A stretch of 64,000 nt of DNA from Calothrix sp. PCC 6303 (GTDB lineage: Bacteria; Cyanobacteriota; Cyanobacteriia; Cyanobacteriales; Nostocaceae). The translations under genes were made by a program, and so were the position numbers. The notes beneath the pieces were generated by a model. It worked only from the letters and a program-made list of their open reading frames with translations, searched no databases and was not told where the DNA came from. The DNA is taken from positions 6,634,001 through 6,698,000 of the forward strand of contig NC_019751.1 of assembly GCF_000317435.1 (NCBI RefSeq), written 5' to 3'. Below, piece by piece: positions 54,891-61,076 of this stretch; position 1 is the first letter of the stretch, and every line of letters begins with the position of its first letter.

Positions 54891-54924
54891 ACATCTGGTG
54901 GAAAATAACGTAGAGATGCGTAGC

Positions 54925-55044
54925 TTAGGGACTTCCAATTTAAAAAATCCTCATGTGGTGTGGGCTTCTAGCCTGCATAAAACAGGCTAGAAGCCTGTTC
55001 CACCAATGCATCTATTGGGGAATTATTTTGTTGGAAGTCCCTTA
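54925..55044. repeat. ~120-bp inverted-repeat element (TTAGGGACTTCCAA ends)
   Basis: TTAGGGACTTCCAA (54925-54938) and TTGGAAGTCCCTTA (55031-55044) are inverted with one mismatch. The centre has a strong hairpin, GGCTTCTAGCCTG and CAGGCTAGAAGCC. It is noncoding and MITE-like. Confidence 0.7.
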
Positions 55045-55145
55045 CTACTTGCATAAGCCACTATGTCGTAAGACAACATGCTACGCTACGTGTCTACCCG
55101 TAGGCTAATTTCGCAGATCTACAAAGTTTATGGGTAAAGCATCAT

Positions 55146-55188
55146 TAAAACAAGTCGCAATACTCGCAAAGCGAGTAGCAAACTACGC
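55146..55188. repeat. Dispersed ~43-bp repeat, second copy
   Basis: This is the reverse complement of 47797-47839 with one mismatch; it contains the palindrome TACTCGCAAAGCGAGTA. Confidence 0.75.
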
Positions 55189-55278
55189 CATTAGGTTTTG
55201 GTACGGGGATTTAGACCCCCCAATATTGTTAAACCCCAAAGTTGATTAATTTCTAAAGATGTCTATTGTGCTGGGATA

Positions 55279-55309
55279 AAAAGAAAAAAGACGTAGCATT
55301 GCTACGTCT
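55279..55309 (-). terminator. Terminator of the Ser/Thr kinase gene, formed by a REP-like palindrome
   Basis: On the minus strand AGACGTAGCA and TGCTACGTCT form a perfect 10-bp stem with a one-base centre, followed directly by TTTTTCTTTTT. It lies about 27 bp after the kinase stop at 55336. The stem is a short form of the GAGACG palindrome family. Confidence 0.8.
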
Positions 55310-55335
55310 GATAAAGTTAAGTTAATTATTCTTTA

Positions 55336-57129
55336 TCATCGAATGTTTACTTCAGTTAAGAACTCGTTCCCTAGTTGAAAATCTTGTAGTTTTGTTGATG
55401 AACTACTGCGAATAAAAGATTCATCGCCATTTTCATCTGGTTCTGTTGCTTTAGCGATGGATGATGATTTCAATTTGCTACCTTCGGCAACAATCCGTTG
55501 TTTCTGATTATATTCGATTAATTTGGCTTGCGCGATCGCATAAACGCTTGTTTCCTGAGGAATCTGTTCTAGATATTTGACTGCATCGTCAAAGTTTCGA
55601 TTTTCGGCTTTGTTGAATGCTTTCTGTAGTAGGTAGGCAGCCCGAATCTGGCGTTTTTGGGTATACTCCAGTAACTTTTGTCTGGCAACGTCTCCCTTTG
55701 AACTGTTTTGGGGGATTTGCTCAAGATAATTAATGGCGCTATTAAAATCTCTATCGGTTGCTTTGTCGTAAGCTTGACTAAGAAGATTTTGACTTTCAAT
55801 ATTAGTGTTGGCTTGTGCTCGATCAACTAGTTTATTTGTTTTTGACTGCCAATATAAAATATCAGGTATACGTGGAGCAATCCGTAATACATCAGACCAA
55901 CGGTTGTCTTTTGCAGCTAGTTCTGCTTTTTGGTAGTTTTGAGCCGCCAATTGCCATTGTTTTTGCCATTCTTCAATGGTTACCTGGGCTTCTGGATAAA
56001 CATTACTATCGGTAGGAATTGTTTTTGCTAGGGCTATAGCACCATCTAAATCCCCGGATTGGTAATTTTCAGTGGCTCGGTATAAAGTTTCAGTTTCCGA
56101 ATAGGCAGGTGAGTTATTCACCAGAGAGTAGACACCAAATCCCAAAACTAAAGAATTTGCTGCTAGTCCAACTCTAACTCCAGTTAATAATGGTGATTGC
56201 TTCGGCTTCGCCAAAGTTTGACGGGGTGAATTTACGCCATTTATGACACTATACTTAGCATCAAGTACGGGGGATTCTTGAAATTCCAGAGGCATCTGTT
56301 TCAGCACCTGAATCACTTCTGAAACCGATTGAAAGCGTTCTTTGTGGTTATAACGAACTAAGCGACTAATGACAGCAGCCAAATAATCACCTACGGGAGT
56401 ATAACGCGATCGCCAAAGTATTTCGTTGCTTTGTGGGTCAATTTTTAATTGCAATGGCATCAGCCCTGTTAAAGCCTGAATCGCAATCATCCCTAGTGCA
56501 TATATGTCGCTGCTGGGTTGAGTTTGACCGATAAATTGCTCTGGAGGAATATATCCTAACGAGGTGACAGGAATTCGATATATGGGTAATGCGCTATCAC
56601 TCATAAAATCAACTGGTTGAATCGAACCAAAATCGATCATCACCAGTTTCCCATCTGCTGCTCGCCGAATTAAATTTTCCGGCTTAACATCACAATGAAT
56701 TACTCCTTGGGAATGAACAAATTCCAAAATACTCAAAGCATCAATGAGAAACTGAACTACTTCGCTTTCACTCCAACAACTGCTGAGTCCTTGATTTACA
56801 GGCAACTCGGCTGTTAGGGAATGTCCCTCAATAAAATCTTGAACTAAGTAAAAACGCTGTTCTTCCTCAAAACAAGTGATCAATTGGGGAATTTGGTCAT
56901 GGTGTCCCAATTGCTTTAAAGTTTCAGTTTCCGTAAGAAAACGTAATCGCAGGGTTTCCAGATGACTCGGTTGCGAGTTTGTCACCTTAAGTTGTTTAAC
57001 AACACACTTAGGGTTCTCTGGGTGGTTAATATCTACCGCGATATATGTCTGTCCGAATACCCCTGCACCCAGGCTTTGGACGATTTGGTAACGTCCTTGC
57101 AGTACTCTACCGATCATGTGGTGGATCAT
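55336..57129 (-). CDS. Ser/Thr protein kinase with helical repeat C terminus
   Basis: This 597-residue protein has a Hanks-type kinase domain (about 14-285). Its Gly loop is LGAGVFGQTY, the lysine CVVKQL, the catalytic loop IHCDVKPENL (145-152; Cys replaces the usual Arg of HRD), MIDFGSI (DFG at 166-168) and TSLGYIPPEQF. A membrane span (about 317-336, LAANSLVLGFGVYSLV) is followed by an external helical region with repeated units (FNSAINYLEQIPQ, FDDAVKYLEQIPQ) and a polar tail. The HCD form suggests activity without activation-loop phosphorylation. ATG at 57129 or 57117. Its terminator is at 55279. Confidence 0.88.
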   Translation of the reverse strand: MIHHMIGRVLQGRYQIVQSLGAGVFGQTYIAVDINHPENPKCVVKQLKVTNSQPSHLETLRLRFLTETETLKQLGHHDQIPQLITCFEEEQRFYLVQDFIEGHSLTAELPVNQGLSSCWSESEVVQFLIDALSILEFVHSQGVIHCDVKPENLIRRAADGKLVMIDFGSIQPVDFMSDSALPIYRIPVTSLGYIPPEQFIGQTQPSSDIYALGMIAIQALTGLMPLQLKIDPQSNEILWRSRYTPVGDYLAAVISRLVRYNHKERFQSVSEVIQVLKQMPLEFQESPVLDAKYSVINGVNSPRQTLAKPKQSPLLTGVRVGLAANSLVLGFGVYSLVNNSPAYSETETLYRATENYQSGDLDGAIALAKTIPTDSNVYPEAQVTIEEWQKQWQLAAQNYQKAELAAKDNRWSDVLRIAPRIPDILYWQSKTNKLVDRAQANTNIESQNLLSQAYDKATDRDFNSAINYLEQIPQNSSKGDVARQKLLEYTQKRQIRAAYLLQKAFNKAENRNFDDAVKYLEQIPQETSVYAIAQAKLIEYNQKQRIVAEGSKLKSSSIAKATEPDENGDESFIRSSSSTKLQDFQLGNEFLTEVNIR

Positions 57130-57772
57130 GAGTTGGTTATCTAATCACTCCTTATTCTAATATCCTGCCATTCTGGCTAAATTCCGGAATCCCTTACAAA
57201 TTCGGGGAAAATTATTTTTTTTTATGATATCAATATAATTTTCTCCTGGTTTATACTGATATATTTAAACTAAATTTATCATTTTAGTTACACTGCCAGC
57301 AATGACGAATTTTAGTATGAAATGTTGCACCTGCTTATAAATACATAAATTGGCAGAATCTAATTAGGTGTGACAGTTATTGTTGCTGACATGCGAGTGT
57401 TAATACTGTGTAAAGTATTGCTGGTAATAATGTGAGCAAAAATCAGCAGCAAAAAAAATTACCAATTAACTATCACAAAGATGGAAAAAGTTGACCTGAT
57501 TAGTAGTCTGTCAAGATAAAATTGACGGCTGTAGAGACGTAGCAATGCTACGTCTCTACCGAATTGTGGATTGGTACACAACCGTCAAAATAAAATTGAC
57601 AGACTACTAGAGCAAAGTACGGATTATTCCGGCGTAGAGAGAATATTTACCTAAGGATTTTGTGTTGAAAAATTAGGTCTAATTCTCAAAATGAAGATTT
57701 AAAATATTGATTTAATGAATTTATAATCTTGATTCAGGAACCCGAATATTTGAGTATCATCAAGTTAAGTCA
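57130..57772. other. 643-bp intergenic region holding a 109-bp TIR element
   Basis: This divergent region lies between the kinase and the SpoIID-like gene. It is AT-rich. Besides the complete TIR element at 57501-57609 nothing further was recognised. Confidence 0.5.
57501..57609 (+). mobile_element. 109-bp TIR element, complete copy A
   Basis: The ends TAGTAGTCTGTCAA and TTGACAGACTACTA are perfect inverted repeats (14 bp), and the complementarity continues imperfectly to about 28 bp (…GACGG / CCGTC…). Inside is the perfect GAGACG-family palindrome at 57531-57559, with arms GTAGAGACGTAGCA. A second full copy (inverted) is at 53925-54033 and a truncated one at 26584-26643. There is no ORF. Confidence 0.88.
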
Positions 57773-58948
57773 ATGAGTGATAATGATCAATACAAACGCT
57801 GCATGAAAATCCAACTATTACTAACTTCCCTGTTTCCTCCCCTACAAACACGCCACTTATGGCTGAGTGTAGTTATGTGGTTGGCTTTACTTGCTCCTGC
57901 TCAAGCATCAGTTATTTTACGGATAGCCATTGAACGTGATGTAAATCAAGTAAAAGTGGGTAGTTCCACAGCAGCAATCATCAAGGATGGTACTGGTAAA
58001 ACTTTGGGACAATTCCCGGCAATGAGCGCTTACTATGCTCAACCAATTCCAGGTGGTGGTGTTGCCCTAGATAAGTGGCGTTCCGGTTTATTTTGGATTG
58101 AACCGACAGGCAAAGGATTTGTTTATATCGGAGATAAATGGTATCGTGGTCGGACTTTGGTGGTACCTACAGCCAAAGGTTTGACAGCAGTTAATTGGGT
58201 TGATTTGGAAGAATATCTTTACAGTGTAATTGGCGGGGAAATGAATCCCAGATGGCCCCAAGAGGCTTTGCAAGCTCAAGCGATCGCAGCTCGTACCTAT
58301 GCCCTATACGAACGTGAAAAACGTCGCAATGACCCCGTCTTTGATTTAGGCGATACCCCTGATAGATGGCAAATTTATAAGGGTGTAGTCAGCGAATCAA
58401 CTCCCACCCTCAACGCTGTTGATAAAACTGCCGGACAAGTATTAACCTATAAAAATCGCCTGATTCTATCGGTATTCCACGCTTGTTCTGGGGGACATAC
58501 CGAAAATGTTGAAGATGTGTGGGGTAGTAGGGAAGATTACCTACGGGCAGTTCCCGACTTTGATCAAAATATTCCCGAATGTACCTGGCAACGTACTTTC
58601 ACTCCAGTGGAAATCAGTCAGCGTTTCCCAGAAGTTGGAAATGTCAAAAGTATGGAAGTGAAGGAAACTTCTAAGTTTGGCAGTGTCAAAACTTTGTTAA
58701 TTACTGGTGATAAAGGCACAAAAACCCTCCGTGGGGAAGATGTGCGAACAGCGTTAAAGCTTAAAAGCACCCGTTTCACCGTGAAACCCACATCTGGAAT
58801 CTTTTCGTTAGATGGGAAAGGTTACGGACACGCAATTGGGATGAGTCAATGGGGTGCTTATAATTTAGCCAAGCAACGGGCTAACCATCTGCAAATTTTG
58901 GCGTATTATTTCCGAGGAGTATCACTCTCGCCAATTAAAACAAAGTAA
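57773..58948 (+). CDS. SpoIID/LytB-domain exported protein
   Basis: This 391-residue protein carries a long N-terminal leader with a hydrophobic stretch (HLWLSVVMWLALLAPAQA, probably cleaved). Its SpoIID domain (about 130-385) includes VDLEEYLYSVIGGEMNPRWP, EALQAQAIAARTYALYERE, VFHACSGGHTENVEDVWGSR and KGYGHAIGMSQWGAYNLAKQ. SpoIID-type proteins are lytic transglycosylases on peptidoglycan; the catalytic Glu would be in IGGEMNP. A role in cell-wall remodelling in filaments is an inference. ATG 57773 or 57803. Confidence 0.88.
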   Translation: MSDNDQYKRCMKIQLLLTSLFPPLQTRHLWLSVVMWLALLAPAQASVILRIAIERDVNQVKVGSSTAAIIKDGTGKTLGQFPAMSAYYAQPIPGGGVALDKWRSGLFWIEPTGKGFVYIGDKWYRGRTLVVPTAKGLTAVNWVDLEEYLYSVIGGEMNPRWPQEALQAQAIAARTYALYEREKRRNDPVFDLGDTPDRWQIYKGVVSESTPTLNAVDKTAGQVLTYKNRLILSVFHACSGGHTENVEDVWGSREDYLRAVPDFDQNIPECTWQRTFTPVEISQRFPEVGNVKSMEVKETSKFGSVKTLLITGDKGTKTLRGEDVRTALKLKSTRFTVKPTSGIFSLDGKGYGHAIGMSQWGAYNLAKQRANHLQILAYYFRGVSLSPIKTK

Positions 58949-58960
58949 TATCCTTTGTAG

Positions 58961-58981
58961 AGACGTTCCACCGGAACGTCT
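58961..58981. repeat. Palindrome after the SpoIID-like gene (REP-family relative)
   Basis: AGACGTTCC and GGAACGTCT form a perfect 9-bp stem with a 3-base loop, preceded by GTAG. It is 12 bp after the stop codon. It shares GTAGAGACG with the REP family but differs in the core. No T-run follows. Confidence 0.65.
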
Positions 58982-59046
58982 AACCTCTAAAGATCTAGGT
59001 TTAATCGAAAGAGCGATCGCGGTACCATAATATTGCCAAAAATTTC

Positions 59047-59850
59047 ATGGAGATCATCGAACAATCTCAAGTAATTGGACTAATACCTGCTGGTGGACTG
59101 GCAAAACGCATTTCACCACTACCTTTAAGCAAAGAATTATATCCAATTGGATTTGATAATTTCAATTCTGCAAATTTAGAGAATTCCTCAGATAATTTGC
59201 GTCCCAAGGTTGTTTCTCACTACTTATTAGAGAGAATGCAGCTAGCAGGAATTGAAAAAGCTTATTTTATTCTCCGACAGGGAAAATGGGATATTCCAGC
59301 ATATTTTGGTGATGGTGCAATGCTATCTATGAATTTGGGATACCTGATGTTAGGTTTGCCCTATGGAGTTCCATTTACACTAGATCAAGCTTATCCCTTT
59401 GTTCGCAATCATATAATTGCTTTGGGATTTCCAGATATCTTGTTTCAACCTCAAAATGCATTTACCCGAATTTTAGCAAGACAAAAAGCTCATAATGCGG
59501 ATGTTGTGTTAGGTTTATTTCCTACCGAACAACCACAAAAAGCAGGTATGGTTGATTTTGATGTAGAGGGGAAAGTACTTTCAATTGTGGAGAAACCTCT
59601 CCAATCAAACTTACGCTACATGTGGGGAATTGCAGTCTGGAATCCCATATTTACAGAATTTTTGCACGAATATATTCATGAATTGAAAAGCCAGGGTGAT
59701 TTATCTAACTTACCGGAGTTACCAATCGGTGATGTCATCCAAGCTGGGATTAAAGCAGGTTTACATGTGGAAGCAGAAACTTTTACAGATGGGAGTTATT
59801 TAGATATTGGCACACCCCACGATTTAATACGTGCAGTGAAGGAATTTTAG
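59047..59850 (+). CDS. Sugar nucleotidyltransferase (NTP_transferase family)
   Basis: This 267-residue protein resembles glucose-1-phosphate thymidylyl/uridylyl-transferases. The N-terminal nucleotide motif is LIPAGGLAKRISPLPLSKEL (G-G-x-x-x-R, P-x-x-K). Later parts are HYLLERMQLAGIEKAYFILR, ALGFPDILFQPQNAF, ADVVLGLFPTEQPQKAGMVD, LSIVEKPLQSNLRYMWGIAV and YLDIGTPHDLIRAVKEF, matching the family's sugar-phosphate part. Length is near the family's short form. The sugar is unknown. It could supply a nucleotide sugar for wall or exopolysaccharide synthesis. ATG at 59047. Confidence 0.85.
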   Translation: MEIIEQSQVIGLIPAGGLAKRISPLPLSKELYPIGFDNFNSANLENSSDNLRPKVVSHYLLERMQLAGIEKAYFILRQGKWDIPAYFGDGAMLSMNLGYLMLGLPYGVPFTLDQAYPFVRNHIIALGFPDILFQPQNAFTRILARQKAHNADVVLGLFPTEQPQKAGMVDFDVEGKVLSIVEKPLQSNLRYMWGIAVWNPIFTEFLHEYIHELKSQGDLSNLPELPIGDVIQAGIKAGLHVEAETFTDGSYLDIGTPHDLIRAVKEF

Positions 59851-60228
59851 AGGATATTTGAAAGTCTCAGATGCAATACCCAAATATCAACAAATTTACA
59901 AACTTTACGCTGATATTAGCCGTTGCTTCGCTTCAGGAATAATAGAACAAGTTTGCCCCTATGTGCAATGCTGCTATATCCACCATTGAAACGTCGTCAA
60001 TTAATCGCAAATCCCAAGCAAAATTAATCAAGCCATAAAACACAGAATCAATATTCTCTAGAAATCGGGTTTATTTCTCCAACAACAATAAACATTGTAC
60101 TGTAAACAGAGGATGATACTAAAACTACCTCTAACGCAACACACAAAAAATGTAGAGACGCGATACATCGCGTCTCTCTATATTTATTAATCTACATTTA
60201 TTGAAATATTGTCATAAAACCAGTAATG
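59851..60228. other. 378-bp intergenic region with REP palindrome
   Basis: Only the REP copy at 60155-60176 was recognised. A short plus-strand open stretch (about 59862-59988) has no start and no family resemblance. Confidence 0.45.
60155..60176. repeat. REP palindrome downstream of the RAYT gene
   Basis: Arms GAGACGCGAT and ATCGCGTCTC flank AC, with GTA before and TCTA after. It is about 50 bp from the RAYT stop codon at 60229. Confidence 0.85.
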
Positions 60229-60780
60229 TTACATCCACAAATTAGGTTTGTTATCTTTGTCGTATTCCCATTTTATCGGATTGTTATTGATATATTTCCG
60301 AACATTATCTAAAGAAGAATCCGCACGAATGATATTTTCGTAAAATCGTGGTTGCCAACGAAAATTTTCGTACCCATTTTTTCCACACCATCGGGTAACG
60401 GAAGATTTGTAGGAATGAATAATAGTTTGTAATGAACCAGGTTTTAATCCACCAAATTGATTCGATTCGTCTGGTACGTTTCGAGAATGCACGATATTAT
60501 CATTGTCCAGTTTATCGATGATGATAATTCCATGTACGTGATTCGGCATGATGACGAATGAATCAATATTCGTATGTTGAAAATGGTTAGGAATTTCTAA
60601 CCAAAATTGTTCAGCAATTTTTCCTACATCTGATAATTGCATTGCAAATTCTTGAATGTTACCAAAAAAATGTCGTCGTTTATCAGTGCATATTGTGATG
60701 AAATATAATCCATTTGCTGCATAGTCTCGGCTTGGTAAACGTGTAGATTCAACCCGATATTTATTTCTATATAAAGTCAT
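60229..60780 (-). CDS. REP-associated tyrosine transposase (RAYT, Y1/HUH family)
   Basis: This 183-residue single-strand nuclease of the Y1/HUH class cuts and joins DNA at REP hairpins. From the ATG at 60780 it reads RNKYRVESTRLPSRDYAANG, FITICTDKRRHFFG, then FVIMPNHVHGIIII (HUH motif at 81-83), LQTIIHSYKSSVTRW and WQPRFYENIIRADSSLDNVR with Tyr147 the likely catalytic tyrosine. KYINNNPIKWEYDKDN is the usual RAYT end. It is intact. It lies between REP palindromes at 60155, 60899 and 61028, as RAYT genes commonly do. Confidence 0.92.
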   Translation of the reverse strand: MTLYRNKYRVESTRLPSRDYAANGLYFITICTDKRRHFFGNIQEFAMQLSDVGKIAEQFWLEIPNHFQHTNIDSFVIMPNHVHGIIIIDKLDNDNIVHSRNVPDESNQFGGLKPGSLQTIIHSYKSSVTRWCGKNGYENFRWQPRFYENIIRADSSLDNVRKYINNNPIKWEYDKDNKPNLWM

Positions 60781-60898
60781 GTTGATTGAATAGATGCTGA
60801 ATATCAACACGTTTATAACCTAATATTATTCGATTAACGGAAAATTAATATTTTGTTGCTATATATAAATTTCTGACAAAACCAAAAGCACAAATGTA

Positions 60899-60920
60899 GA
60901 GACGCGAAATTTCGCGTCTC
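60899..60920. repeat. REP palindrome upstream of the RAYT gene, copy 1
   Basis: A perfect palindrome, GAGACGCGAAA and TTTCGCGTCTC, preceded by GTA and followed by TC. It is about 120 bp upstream of the RAYT start codon. Confidence 0.85.
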
Positions 60921-60948
60921 TCTTTTATTAACCACCCATTTGAATTCA

Positions 60949-61049
60949 TCGCGTCTTTATTATTTTACATACAAATTTTTATGCGATAATGCGCATCACT
61001 TTACCAACGTCAATAATAAAATAAAGAGAGACGCGATGTATCGCGTCTC
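60949..61049. repeat. REP doublet-like inverted arrangement upstream of RAYT
   Basis: CATCGCGTCTTTATTATTTT starting near 60949 and ATAATAAAATAAAGAGAGAC ending near 61032 are complementary, so the stretch can fold into one long hairpin. The palindrome 61028-61049 (GAGACGCGAT / ATCGCGTCTC, spacer GT) forms its right end. This resembles a REPIN, two REPs facing each other with a spacer. It also lies just after the chlH stop. Confidence 0.65.
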
Positions 61050-61076
61050 TACACTGGGGGTTTTTAAAAACCGACT

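Larger units (their letters stand above)
54885..55268. repeat. 384-bp stretch bounded by CAATAGACATCT inverted arms
   Basis: CAATAGACATCT (54885-54896) and AGATGTCTATTG (55257-55268) are perfect 12-bp inverted arms. A third copy of the arm lies at 26561-26572 beside the truncated TIR element. The left arm overlaps the glycosyltransferase stop codon. Inside are a smaller inverted-repeat element (54925-55044) and a dispersed repeat (55146-55188). It looks like a nest of small mobile sequences. No ORF is supported. Confidence 0.6.
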
